Source: Ardenticatenaceae bacterium
GTDB lineage: Bacteria; Chloroflexota; Anaerolineae; Promineifilales; Promineifilaceae
Assembly (NCBI GenBank): GCA_011525915.1
Contig: WYBM01000060.1
Coordinates: forward strand, 1-64,000
Direction: 5' to 3'
Length of the DNA: 64,000 nucleotides
Shown: positions 16,345 to 25,425 of the stretch, piece after piece
How positions within the stretch are numbered: position 1 is the stretch's first letter
Layout of the letters: each line of letters opens with the position of its first letter
Translations under genes and position numbers: made by a program
Notes under the pieces: generated by a model
Databases searched by the model: none
Seen by the model: the letters and a program-made list of their open reading frames with translations, nothing else
Told to the model about the DNA's origin: nothing

Positions 16345-17265
16345 ATGTTTGCAAAAATTTTGATACCCCTAGACAGTTCAGATCTGGCTGAATATGCACT
16401 GCAGCCGGCCATCAACCTGATGTCAGGCGCCAACGGCCGTTTACTTCTGCTGCATGTGTTAGAGCATCACAACGTGCTCATTCCAGAAGGGCCGGATGTG
16501 ATGGGCCAAAGTCTCCAATTTCCGGAGATATCTTTCAGCCGGGAAGAGATCGCCGCGCGTCATTACTTAAAGGGGCTGCATCAAAGCCTGGAGCAAGCCC
16601 ATCCGCACATTGCCTGGCAGCCGCTTTTAGAAGACGGAGACCCGGCCAGCCGCATTGTAGACACGGCCGTAGATAAACAGGTCAATCTCATCGTTATGTC
16701 TACTCATGGATATTCGGGTGTCACCCGTTGGGTGCTGGGCAGCGTGGCCGAAAAAGTGCTGCGGCATGCTCCTTGCCCGGTGATGATCATCCGCAGCAAC
16801 ACCCCTATCCGCCAGATATTGATTCCCCTTGATGGCTCGCCGCTGGCTGAAAGCAGCCTGCCGCTGGGGCTGGAAGTTGCCAGGGCCTGCGGTGCCATGG
16901 TAACGCTGCTGCGTGTCGATGAGGCTTCCGATAACGTCAATCTGGCGGAAGTGGCCGAATTAAATAAAGAGGAACCCGGTTTAGGCGAGCGGTATCGCCA
17001 GAGCCTGCAAGAGCAGGTGGCCCACTACCTGGCGCAGATACAGCTGCGTTTTCATCGGGATGACCTGACCATGCACACGGCTGTGCGGTATGGCAAACCT
17101 GCGCCGGCCATCCTTACCTTTGCTGAAGAGAACGGGATCGATCTGATCATGATGTCTACACACGGCCGTACAGGGCTGGCTCGCTGGCGCTATGGCAGTG
17201 TCGCCGAAAAAGTGCTGCGCGGCACAAACTGTGCCGTGTTGATCAGCCGCCCCGATTTCCATTAA
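16345..17265 (+). CDS. Tandem-domain universal stress protein
   Basis: The product is a 306-residue protein made of two UspA domains (residues about 1-150 and 155-305). Each starts with the beta-1 signature ILIPLD(S/G)S and ends with the ATP-loop motif: MSTHGYSGVTRWVLGSVAEKVL in the first and MSTHGRTGLARWRYGSVAEKVL in the second. The G-x2-G-x9-G-S/T pattern predicts nucleotide binding. The ATG at 16345 is preferred over the GTG three bases earlier. It is 10 bases upstream of the formate dehydrogenase gene and probably co-transcribed with it, suggesting a role under the anaerobic or redox condition in which formate is metabolised. Confidence 0.92.
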   Translation: MFAKILIPLDSSDLAEYALQPAINLMSGANGRLLLLHVLEHHNVLIPEGPDVMGQSLQFPEISFSREEIAARHYLKGLHQSLEQAHPHIAWQPLLEDGDPASRIVDTAVDKQVNLIVMSTHGYSGVTRWVLGSVAEKVLRHAPCPVMIIRSNTPIRQILIPLDGSPLAESSLPLGLEVARACGAMVTLLRVDEASDNVNLAEVAELNKEEPGLGERYRQSLQEQVAHYLAQIQLRFHRDDLTMHTAVRYGKPAPAILTFAEENGIDLIMMSTHGRTGLARWRYGSVAEKVLRGTNCAVLISRPDFH

Positions 17266-17275
17266 CGGAGGTCCT

Positions 17276-19351
17276 ATGATCACCCCAGACCGTACCATTC
17301 ATACCACCTGCCCTTACTGCGGCGTAGGCTGCCAGATTAATCTGCACATTAAAGACGAGATGGTCTACCGGGTAGACGGCCGTTTTGACAACAACGTCAA
17401 CCGGGGCATGTTATGTGTTAAGGGCCGTTTTGGTTACGATTACATTCATGCGCCAGACAGGTTGACACGGCCGTTCATCCGGGCGCAGCGCACGGCAGCA
17501 CGGCAAGCCACTTCCTGGGATACTGCCCTGAATGCAGTGGCCCGGCGGCTGTACAAAATTCGCGAACAGTACGGCTCGGACAGCATCGCCATTCTCACAT
17601 CTGCCAAATGCACCAACGAAGAAAATTACTTGCTGCAAAAATTTAGCCGTGCGGTGATCGGCACCAACAACATAGACCACTGCGCCCGACTGTGACACAG
17701 CAGCAGCGTGGCCGGTCTGGCCACCACCGTAGGTTCAGGCGCCATGACCAATGCCATTGCTGACATTACCCAGGCAGACGTGCTGCTGGTGACCGGCTCT
17801 AACACGACCGAGGCCCACCCTGTGCTGGCCCTGCAAATGAAAAAGGCGGTGCGGCAGGCCGGGGCGAAGCTTATTCTTATTGATCCGCGGGAAATTGAAC
17901 TGGCAGACTTTGCCTACCTGCATTTGCGCCACAAGCCGGGCACCGACGTGGCCGTGTTAAACGGCATGGCACACGCCATCATTGCCCATGGCTGGGTAAA
18001 TGAGCCGTTTGTGGCCGAACGTACCGAAGGGTTTGCCCAGTTAAAATCTGCCCTGGCAGAATGGACACCTGAACGCGCCGCCGTTATCAGCGGCTTACGC
18101 ACCAAAGAGATCGTGGCCGCCGCCCGGCTCTATGCCGAAGCCGGCAACGGCATGATCTTCTGGGCGATGGGCATTACGCAGCATACGCATGGCACTGATA
18201 ACGTCAAGGCTCTTTCCAACCTGGCATTACTCACCGGGCACCTGGGACGGCCCGGCACCGGTTTAAACCCGCTGCGCGGCCAGAACAATGTGCAGGGGGC
18301 CTGTGATATGGGCGGGCTGGTGAATGTATTTCCCGGTTACCAGCCCGTGACCAGCGAAGAAGCGCGGCGCAAGTTTGCCGCCGGCTGGGATGTACCTTAC
18401 GAATCGTTAAGCCCAAAGCCAGGTTTGACGGTGACAGAAATGATGCAAGGTGTGTTAGACGGCCGTGTCCGTGCCCTTTATATTATGGGTGAAAACCCCA
18501 TGCTTTCTGACCCCAACCTGCATCACGTGGCCAAAGCATTACACGCCGTGGACTTTCTGGTGGTGCAAGACATTTTCTGCAACGAAACGGCCGAACTGGC
18601 TGATGTCGTCTTGCCGGCGGCCAGCTTTGCCGAAAAAGCGGGCACCTTTACCAGCACCGAGCGGCGGGTGCAACTGGTGCGCCCGGCCTTTGCCCCGCCC
18701 GGCGAAGCCCGCCCAGACTGGCAGATCATCACTGCACTGGCTAACCGCCTAGGGCACAGATGGGAATACCACAATGTCACCGAGATTTTTGCGGAAATGG
18801 CAGCCCTGACACCGCAGTACGGCGGCATAAGCCATGAACGGTTACGGGACGGCGGCTTACAGTGGCCTTGCCCGACGCCTGATCACCCAGGCACGGCCGT
18901 GCTGCACGTGGGCCAATGTGCACGCGGCCTGGGGCTTTTCTGCCCGGTTGATTATCGGCCGCCGGCAGAAGAAACGGACGAAGCATATCCATTTATCCTC
19001 TCCACGGGGCGCACGCTGTTCCACTGGCATGGTGGCACCATGTCTCGCCGCTCACCAGGGTTAGACGCCATTGCCCCGGAAGCCGAAGTGGAGATCAACC
19101 CGGCCGATGCCGCGGCCCTGGGCATTGCCGACCACGATTGTGTGCGTGTCACATCGCGACGCGGCCAGGTAGTGGCCGTCGCCAAACGAACCAACCGCTC
19201 GCCGGTAGGAACCGTGTTTATGACCTTCCACTTTGCCGAAGCGGCCGTTAATCTTTTAACCATTGACGCTGTTGATCCCACCGCCAAGATTCCTGAATAT
19301 AAAGTGTGTGCGGTGAACGTAGAAAAAGTAGAAAATTTACAAACCTTATGA
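17276..19351 (+). CDS. fdhF: Selenocysteine formate dehydrogenase, FDH-H type
   Basis: This molybdopterin enzyme oxidises formate to CO2. Reading through an in-frame UGA at 17693-17695 gives one 691-residue protein, close to the 715 of E. coli FdhF. The UGA falls at residue 140, the position of Sec140 in E. coli, in the conserved context DHCARL-U-HSSSVAGL. The N-terminal 4Fe-4S site is formed by C12, C15, C19 and C47. Later molybdopterin-binding stretches include VTGSNTTEAHP, GMGITQHTHGTDN-like sequence near residue 300, LRGQNNVQGACDMG and a C-terminal aspartate-decarboxylase-like barrel. GGAGG precedes the ATG. A SECIS hairpin follows the UGA. No electron-transfer subunit, SelA, SelB or hydrogenase is encoded nearby. 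Confidence 0.93.
17693..17724 (+). promoter_or_regulatory. UGA(Sec) codon and bacterial SECIS hairpin
   Basis: After the UGA at 17693-17695 the mRNA forms the stem GUGGCC (17708-17713) / GGCCAC (17719-17724) around a GGUCU loop (17714-17718). The loop lies 18 bases after the UGA. As I recall the E. coli fdhF SECIS, it has the same GGUCU loop at the same distance, where the GU is contacted by SelB. The element lies within coding sequence, as bacterial SECIS elements do. Confidence 0.88.
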
Positions 19352-19412
19352 AAGGCGTAGCCTGTTGCCTACCGGCAGCCTTATGGCCGGCTGCGCGCTG
19401 CGGAGAAACAAG

Positions 19413-20324
19413 ATGTCACAGATGCAAAACAACGTAAATGGCTTTTCATTTGACGCCCTGCTGCCCCCGGAAATGGCCCAGAAAGCCGAAAACGCCGGCG
19501 TCGCCAAGGCCAACCTGGGCAAATGGCGCATGCTGGCGCTGGCGGTGTTGGCCGGGGCATTTATTGCCATGGGGGCTATTTTTGCCACTACGGTCACCAC
19601 CGGCGCTGCCGGAAATATGACCTACGGCATGGCCAAACTGGCCGGCGGCCTGGTCTTTTGCCTGGGACTTATTCTGGTGGTGGTGGCTGGTGCGGAGCTC
19701 TTTACCGGCAACAACCTGATCGTGATGGCCTGGGCCAGCCGCAAGGTCTGTACCTGGAAGTTATTGCGTAATTGGGCGATCGTGTATGTGGGCAATTTTT
19801 TGGGCGCTGCGGCTACGGCCGTGTTTGTGTTCTTGAGCCAACAATACATGGCTGCCAACGGCGCTGTGGGTCTTAATGCCCTGGCTATTGCCAATGCCAA
19901 GACCAGCTTAGACTTTGTGCCCGCGTTGGTGTTGGGCGTATTGTGCAATGCCCTGGTTTGCCTGGCGGTATGGTTGTGCATGAGCGCACGCACCACCACA
20001 GACAAGATTCTGGCCATCATCTTTCCCATTACCGCGTTTGTGGCCGCCGGGTTTGAACACAGCATTGCCAATATGTACTTCATACCTATTGGGCTGTTTA
20101 TCAAGCAGTTTGCGCCTGCCTCATTTTGGCAGGCAGCGGGGGTCACGGCCGCTGAGTATACTCATCTGACGTGGTCCAACTTCTTCCTGGGAAATCTGCT
20201 GCCGGTAACCATTGGTAACATTATTGGCGGCACGGTGCTGGTGGGACTGGTGTATTGGTTTATTTATTTGCGACCGACCGGCCGCCTAATACCAGAAGCT
20301 GAGCCGCGTGTCAAACAAGCCTGA
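19413..20324 (+). CDS. focA: Formate/nitrite channel, FocA family
   Basis: The product is a 303-residue formate/nitrite transporter family protein with six membrane helices. Family features visible include the GGLVFCLGLILVVVAGAELFTGN segment after helix 2, NWAIVYVGNFLGA, the conserved cytosolic-half signature FEHSIANMYFIPIG (with the conserved His) and NLLPVTIGNIIGG near the C-terminus. An in-frame upstream start at 19365 is rejected because GGAGA lies 6 bases before the ATG at 19413. It follows fdhF by 61 bases. Bidirectional formate, or less likely nitrite, passage is expected, and the neighbouring formate dehydrogenase favours formate. A terminator lies downstream. Confidence 0.93.
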   Translation: MSQMQNNVNGFSFDALLPPEMAQKAENAGVAKANLGKWRMLALAVLAGAFIAMGAIFATTVTTGAAGNMTYGMAKLAGGLVFCLGLILVVVAGAELFTGNNLIVMAWASRKVCTWKLLRNWAIVYVGNFLGAAATAVFVFLSQQYMAANGAVGLNALAIANAKTSLDFVPALVLGVLCNALVCLAVWLCMSARTTTDKILAIIFPITAFVAAGFEHSIANMYFIPIGLFIKQFAPASFWQAAGVTAAEYTHLTWSNFFLGNLLPVTIGNIIGGTVLVGLVYWFIYLRPTGRLIPEAEPRVKQA

Positions 20325-20397
20325 TGCGGCAAAATTATTGCGAGTGCGTGGAGAGGGGCAAATTTAACACATTGTTTTAGAAGTTTTACGCCCTTTA

Positions 20398-20431
20398 GTA
20401 GGGGCAGGCCTTGTGCCTGCCCCTACATTTT
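20398..20431. terminator. Hairpin terminator between convergent focA and propeller gene
   Basis: GTAGGGGCAGGC (20398-20409) pairs perfectly with 20415-20426 around a CTTGT loop and is followed by ATTTTA. It can serve the focA run and, read from the other side (TAAAATGT before the stem), the convergent propeller gene. The last 20 bases of the window begin a closely similar element (AGGGGCAGCTCTTGT), so this is likely a dispersed repeat-type terminator. Confidence 0.75.
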
Positions 20432-20444
20432 ACGAGGGAGCGTT

Positions 20445-22559
20445 TTAGTGTCGCCGGCGCACAAGCAGGACCGTAGAGATGCCGGCCAGAAACAGGAAGG
20501 CCACGACAAAAGCGGCGGGTATAAGGGCCGGGGAGGTAGTAAAGGTTTGCAGGGTCACGGCCGTGGGCGCTTGTGTGGCATTCCCCAACAAGAAAAAGGA
20601 AAAGCCAGGCGTATCACCGGTAGCAAAGCTGTAAGAACCACCATCATTACCCGTGGTGCGGTTACCTAACAGCGTCCAGGTCCCCACCCCTGCGGTGCCT
20701 CGATAAACACCCAGGTTGGCTTCGGCAATGCCATTAAGTTCGCTGGTCAGCGCCCACAACTGCACATTAGCTGCCCCATCTGTGGTGGCGGTGATCTGGT
20801 AACAGCGGGCCGCATATGCGGGTGAGGAAGCTCCTTGCGTGGTACAATACTCACTGGCGCTGTTGTCCACCGCCCGAACCGTCACCGTCACATTGCCCAG
20901 GTTGGCGCCGCTGGTCACCGTATTAACCTCGACACCACGGTATTTAACCGCAGCCGCGCCATCATCAATCTCCAGAAAAGGCACATCGGCGGCATTCACC
21001 GGCCGTGTTTGTTGTATGGTCCCACCCGTATGATTGACGCTGCCCCCCACGGTAAGGGTATTTACAGAGGGATCAGCCACAACAAGCGTGGCGCTGTACA
21101 CATTCAGATTGTTGGTGATCGCCAGGTTTATAGCATGGTTAACTGTGCCTCCGTAGCTATCTTCTATGACCATGCTTCCCAAAGTGGGCGTAAACGCAGC
21201 GTCCAGGGTGGCGTTATTGCTGGATGTGCTGTCAAAAATTGCCACATCTGTTGCCAATGGCACGCTGTCACCGCTCCAGTTGGCGGCCGTAGAAGCATTA
21301 CTATTTACACCACCACCGTCCCAGATGGCGGCAATGCGCCAGCGGGCCGCCTGAGCTGAAGGGTTGACACCCGCTACCGTAAAATCGCCGCCGGCATACA
21401 GGCTGTTGTACAGGCTGGCGCTGTCCCAGGCCAGACCCCACACATTACCGTTTGCGCCGCTGCCCAGAGTGCTCCAGGCGCTGCCGTCCCACCGGGCGAC
21501 ACGATTGGCAGAGCTGCCACCGGCAGTCGTAAACTGCCCGCCTACATACAGGTTTGTGCCGCTCCACACCAGCGCTCTCACCGTAGAATCTACCCCACTG
21601 GTAAGCGTGTTCCAGGCGCTGCCATCCCACCGGGCAATACGGCTGGCCGGGCTGCCGCCGGCGTTGGAAAATGAGCCGCCAACATAGAGGTCAGTACCAT
21701 CCCAGGCCAGCGCAAACACTGTACCATCCACGCCTGTGCCCAGCGCATTCCAACTGGCGCCGTCCCACCGGGCCACACGGGTAGCAGGGCTGGTAAACGC
21801 GCCGCCCGCGTACAGGTCCGTGCCATTCCAGGTCAACGCCCTTACAGAGCCACCGATACCCGTGCCCAAGGCATTCCAGGCACTGCCATCCCACCGGGCC
21901 ACACGGGTGGCGGGGCTGGTGAAATCACCCCCGGCGTATAAGTTACCACCACCCCAGGTCAGGGCATGGACGGTGTTATTGGCCCCGCCCGCCAGGGCGC
22001 TCCAGGCACTGCCATTCCACCGGGCAACACGGCTGGCCGGGCTGGTGAACGTGCCACCAGCGTAAAGGTTGCTGCCATCCCAGGCCAGCGCCAAAACACT
22101 GCCGGTGTTGTTCATGCCGGCGCCCAGCGCACTCCAACTGCTGCCATTCCATCGGGCAACCTGGTTGGCTGATACACCAAACACCGTGTTAAACGTACCA
22201 GCAATATACAGGTTGCTGCCATCCCACACAACAGCGCGTACGAGGCCATTGGTGCCCACGGAACCAAAACGTGGATCCCAATTAGCATCATCCAAACCGG
22301 CGGTGGGGCTTTCAGGGACACGCACAAACCGGGGGGCATTGGCACTGCCCGCCAGTTGGTACCCAGCGGGGTCAATAGCGCCAGTAAAGCCCGTTGGCAC
22401 AGAAAGGCGGCCCTCTTGATCAAGAAAATGTTCCAGGCCCACAAGATTTTCCGGCGAGAGATCAGCCGCCGCGTGGGCAGGTGCAGGCACAACGCCTACT
22501 CCTCCAACCCAAAGTAAGGTAAAAAGAAACAATAAGGGAATGAGTAATCGTCTTAACAT
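20445..22559 (-). CDS. Secreted seven-bladed propeller protein with C-terminal membrane anchor
   Basis: The product is a 704-residue extracytoplasmic protein. A signal peptide (LLIPLLFLFTLLWVGG, cleavage near AHA-A) is followed by about seven repeats of 40-45 residues. Each contains RVARW(N/D)G-S-W-LG-G, then LAWDGSNLYAGG-F, a pattern of kelch/delta-60-like propeller blades (residues about 85-400). A beta-rich region follows (STAANWSGDSVPLATDVAIFDS type, like outer-sheath adhesins). The protein ends with a hydrophobic anchor of about 22 residues and the basic tail RRRH. AAAGGAGG five bases before the ATG at 22559 fixes the start. It lies 129 bases downstream of the histidine kinase gene on the same strand. 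A surface adhesion or cell-envelope role is inferred. Confidence 0.82.
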   Translation of the reverse strand: MLRRLLIPLLFLFTLLWVGGVGVVPAPAHAAADLSPENLVGLEHFLDQEGRLSVPTGFTGAIDPAGYQLAGSANAPRFVRVPESPTAGLDDANWDPRFGSVGTNGLVRAVVWDGSNLYIAGTFNTVFGVSANQVARWNGSSWSALGAGMNNTGSVLALAWDGSNLYAGGTFTSPASRVARWNGSAWSALAGGANNTVHALTWGGGNLYAGGDFTSPATRVARWDGSAWNALGTGIGGSVRALTWNGTDLYAGGAFTSPATRVARWDGASWNALGTGVDGTVFALAWDGTDLYVGGSFSNAGGSPASRIARWDGSAWNTLTSGVDSTVRALVWSGTNLYVGGQFTTAGGSSANRVARWDGSAWSTLGSGANGNVWGLAWDSASLYNSLYAGGDFTVAGVNPSAQAARWRIAAIWDGGGVNSNASTAANWSGDSVPLATDVAIFDSTSSNNATLDAAFTPTLGSMVIEDSYGGTVNHAINLAITNNLNVYSATLVVADPSVNTLTVGGSVNHTGGTIQQTRPVNAADVPFLEIDDGAAAVKYRGVEVNTVTSGANLGNVTVTVRAVDNSASEYCTTQGASSPAYAARCYQITATTDGAANVQLWALTSELNGIAEANLGVYRGTAGVGTWTLLGNRTTGNDGGSYSFATGDTPGFSFFLLGNATQAPTAVTLQTFTTSPALIPAAFVVAFLFLAGISTVLLVRRRH

Positions 22560-22688
22560 TACAACCTCCTTTTGCTTAAAAGCATGATAATTATCCATGC
22601 AAATGATAGGCCATGAACTGTAAGTTATTTTATAGGTTTGAGCATAACATAAAAGCCGCCGATTTTTGGTTGTAATTTGGTTATAAAT

Positions 22689-23804
22689 TCAAGAGGCGGC
22701 TGACAGTACAAACATGGCTGTGGTGCCTTCATCCCCGACCTCAGCCTGGTCTTGGGCAGTGCTTTCCACGTGCAGATGGCTGTCATGTTGGCGCAATATT
22801 TCCGCCACAATAGCCAGGCCCAGGCCACTTCCTTCAACGTCAGGGCGGGCACGATAGAGCCGGTCAGTAATCCGGGGTAAATCTTGGGCGGGAATGCCTG
22901 GGCCATTGTCTTGTACGGTTACCTGAACGCCAGCCGGGTGGCCGGCCAATTTGACAATGATTTTATCTCCGGCACGGCCGTACTTCACGGCGTTGTCCAG
23001 CAGATTAAGCAGCACTTGTTTGATCTGGTCAGGGTCTGCCAGCACACGCGGCAGGCCCGCTTCTGCCTGCAGCGAAAGCTGCATGTCTTTGGCTTCAGCA
23101 GCCAGAATAATGTCAGAGATCACCGCTTCTACCACCAGGGTCAAGTCTACCGGGCGCAGCTCTGGCCGGCCAGAGGCTTCTAACCGGCTGAGCGTCAACA
23201 GATTTTGCACCAGCCGAGCAAGGCGGCTGGTTTCTTGCTGAATCTGATGCAGCGAATTATCACGGATGGCGGCCGGCAGGTCTGGTGTTCGTAAAACTTC
23301 AATATGCGCCAATACGGCCGTCAACGGCGTGCGTAACTCGTGAGACAAGCTGTTTAAGAAGAGGAGCGCAGACTTTTCCAGCCGCCGCTGCTGGCTGAGG
23401 TCAGACAGTACCACCAACGTGCCGTTGTCCAGGGGGCAAATCCACCAGTTAAGCGCCTTGTCATCGGGCAAGGTAAGGGTGCGGGTATGGCTGACGGCCG
23501 TCTCTCCCGCCGTTTTAGCCGACACTTGCACCTCTTGCTGCAATTCAGCCAGTGCCGCCGGCAAAAGCATGGCCTGAGCGGCCCGGTTTTGGTAAGTGAC
23601 ATCTGCCCGCCGGTTTAAGAAGAGCAGGCCATAGGGTGCCTCCTCTAGCTGCTGGCGTAAGTTCCTTACATTATGGTGGAGCAAGGCGAGGGGGGATTTT
23701 TGCTGTTGGCGGCGCCGGGCCACGGCCGTGGCCCCAAAATACGCCACACTACCCACCAACAACAAGAGCAAAAACAGCGTGAGTTTCAGGTCAATGACGA
23801 TCAT
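22689..23804 (-). CDS. Membrane-anchored sensor histidine kinase (PhoR-like)
   Basis: The product is a 371-residue HisKA/HATPase_c kinase. A single N-terminal membrane helix (residues about 6-28) is followed by a PAS-like region (residues about 45-130). The H-box SLSHELRTPLTAV has the phospho-acceptor His at residue 155. The ATP-binding domain shows LLNLLDNAVKYG (N box), DNGPGIP (G1) and GSGLGLAIV (G2). There is almost no extracytoplasmic domain, so the signal is probably membrane-borne or cytosolic. No response regulator gene lies within the window beside it, so it is an orphan here. It diverges from a radical SAM gene across 59 bases. Confidence 0.92.
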   Translation of the reverse strand: MIVIDLKLTLFLLLLLVGSVAYFGATAVARRRQQQKSPLALLHHNVRNLRQQLEEAPYGLLFLNRRADVTYQNRAAQAMLLPAALAELQQEVQVSAKTAGETAVSHTRTLTLPDDKALNWWICPLDNGTLVVLSDLSQQRRLEKSALLFLNSLSHELRTPLTAVLAHIEVLRTPDLPAAIRDNSLHQIQQETSRLARLVQNLLTLSRLEASGRPELRPVDLTLVVEAVISDIILAAEAKDMQLSLQAEAGLPRVLADPDQIKQVLLNLLDNAVKYGRAGDKIIVKLAGHPAGVQVTVQDNGPGIPAQDLPRITDRLYRARPDVEGSGLGLAIVAEILRQHDSHLHVESTAQDQAEVGDEGTTAMFVLSAAS

Positions 23805-23863
23805 CGGCTATAATTGTAAGCGGGAGCTCTAAGAAAGCACACTATGAAGGATGATTCCAGCCT

Positions 23864-25414
23864 ATGACAGACATACTTTTTGGCCAATCCTATTATCTGC
23901 ACTTCGACCCCAAACTATGGGAAGCTATGCAGCCCTACCCCCCTTTAGGCACTATGATCGCGGCCAGTATGATGCGGGCAAAGGGCTATGCCGTGGCCTT
24001 ATTTGATGCCATGCTGGCAAAATCTGAAGAGGCATGGGCTCACGCCCTGGACCAACACCAACCCACCTACGCCATCATTTACGAAGACAATTTTAACTAC
24101 CTGTCTAAAATGTGTCTGTTAAACATGCGCGAAGCTGCTTTTAAGATGATTGACATGGCCAGGCAGCGCGGCTGCCTGGCCATCGTTTGCGGCTCCGATG
24201 CTACCGATCACGCCGAAGCTTACCTGGCGGCTGGGGCCCATTACGTGTTGTTGGGTGAAGGCGAAGAGACATTGGTGGAACTCTTCGACCATCTGTCACT
24301 GGCTGATGGTCTGCTGGCAGCCGCCCAATGTGCGGAGATCGCCGGGCTGGCTTACCACGCGCCAGAAGGCCCGCGGCGCAATGTGCGGCGGCCGGCCATG
24401 CGGGGCATTGATGTCCTGCCCTTCCCGGCCTGGGATTTGATCGATGTCGATCGTTACCGGCAAATTTGGGTAGAGCGACACGGCTACTATTCCATGAACA
24501 TGGTCACCACCCGCGGCTGCCCTTACCATTGCAACTGGTGTGCCAAGCCCATCTGGGGGCAGCGGTACAACTCTCGCAGCCCAGAAAGTGTGGCCCAGGA
24601 ACTGAAGTGGTTAAAAGAGACGTACCAGCCAGACCACATCTGGTTTGTTGATGACATTATGGGCTTAAAGCCTGGTTGGTGGCAGGATTTTGCCACACAG
24701 GTAGAAGCGCTGGAGGCGCATGTGCCCTTTAAATGCCTCAGCCGCGCCGACCTGATCGTGCGTGACACCACAAACGTTCACGCCCTGCGCCGCGCCGGTT
24801 GTGACATTGTGTGGATAGGGGCAGAGTCTGGTTCCCAAAAAATCCTGAACGCCATGGAGAAGGGCACGGCCGTGACCCAGATTTATGAGGCGGCCCGGCA
24901 GCTGCACCAGGCCGGTATTAAAGTTGGCTTTTTCTTACAATTTGGTTACCCTGGCGAGACACGAGAGGACATCGAAAAGACGCTACAGATGGTACGTGAC
25001 TGCCACCCGGACGATGTAGGCATGTCGGTTTCATACCCGCTGCCGGGCACAAAGTTCTATGAGAACGTCAAGCTGCAGTTAGGCGACAAGCAAAACTGGA
25101 CCGATTCGGCTGACCTGGCCATGATGTACCAGGGGCCATTTACAACGGCGTTTTACCGGCAGCTGCACATCGTGCTGCACAAGGAGTTTCGTTCACGGCG
25201 AAGCTGGCTGACTTTGCGGCACGTGGCCCTGCACCCCCGCCAGTGGCGGCCAGGCCATATACGCGAGGCGGTGGCCGCCCTTTACCGCCTGCTCACGCTG
25301 CCCGCTGCCCGCCGGCAGTTAAACCAACTGGCGACCCGGCCACATGAAGGTGTGGCCCCCCTTCCCCATATGTCGCTGGCAGAGGCATCACGGCCGTCAC
25401 CCCAGCAAGATTAG
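23864..25414 (+). CDS. B12-binding-type radical SAM protein
   Basis: The product is a 516-residue protein with a Rossmann-type cobalamin-binding-like N-terminal domain: PLGTMIAASMMRAKGYAVALFDAM, then GSDATDHAEAYLAAGAHYVLLGEGE. The radical SAM barrel carries the cluster motif CPYHCNWC at residues 219-226. No DxHxxG base-off motif is obvious. Such proteins often methylate or rearrange unactivated carbons. A paralogue with the same architecture (37314-38774) sits at the other end of the glycan cluster. The C-terminus is basic and ends loosely. The substrate is probably a surface lipid or sugar precursor, judged from neighbours only. Confidence 0.88.
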   Translation: MTDILFGQSYYLHFDPKLWEAMQPYPPLGTMIAASMMRAKGYAVALFDAMLAKSEEAWAHALDQHQPTYAIIYEDNFNYLSKMCLLNMREAAFKMIDMARQRGCLAIVCGSDATDHAEAYLAAGAHYVLLGEGEETLVELFDHLSLADGLLAAAQCAEIAGLAYHAPEGPRRNVRRPAMRGIDVLPFPAWDLIDVDRYRQIWVERHGYYSMNMVTTRGCPYHCNWCAKPIWGQRYNSRSPESVAQELKWLKETYQPDHIWFVDDIMGLKPGWWQDFATQVEALEAHVPFKCLSRADLIVRDTTNVHALRRAGCDIVWIGAESGSQKILNAMEKGTAVTQIYEAARQLHQAGIKVGFFLQFGYPGETREDIEKTLQMVRDCHPDDVGMSVSYPLPGTKFYENVKLQLGDKQNWTDSADLAMMYQGPFTTAFYRQLHIVLHKEFRSRRSWLTLRHVALHPRQWRPGHIREAVAALYRLLTLPAARRQLNQLATRPHEGVAPLPHMSLAEASRPSPQQD

Positions 25415-25425
25415 ATGAACTCCTG

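Noticed and set aside
17276..17695. Separate truncated formate dehydrogenase fragment ending at a stop
   Set aside because: The stop is UGA at the Sec position, the frame continues unchanged with matching homology, and a SECIS hairpin follows. It is one selenoprotein gene.
22884..23241. Plus-strand frames opposite the histidine kinase
   Set aside because: The kinase motifs on the minus strand are complete; these are shadows.
23809..23814. TATAAT hexamer between the kinase and radical SAM genes
   Set aside because: No -35 element at suitable spacing on either strand, so it is not called as a promoter.
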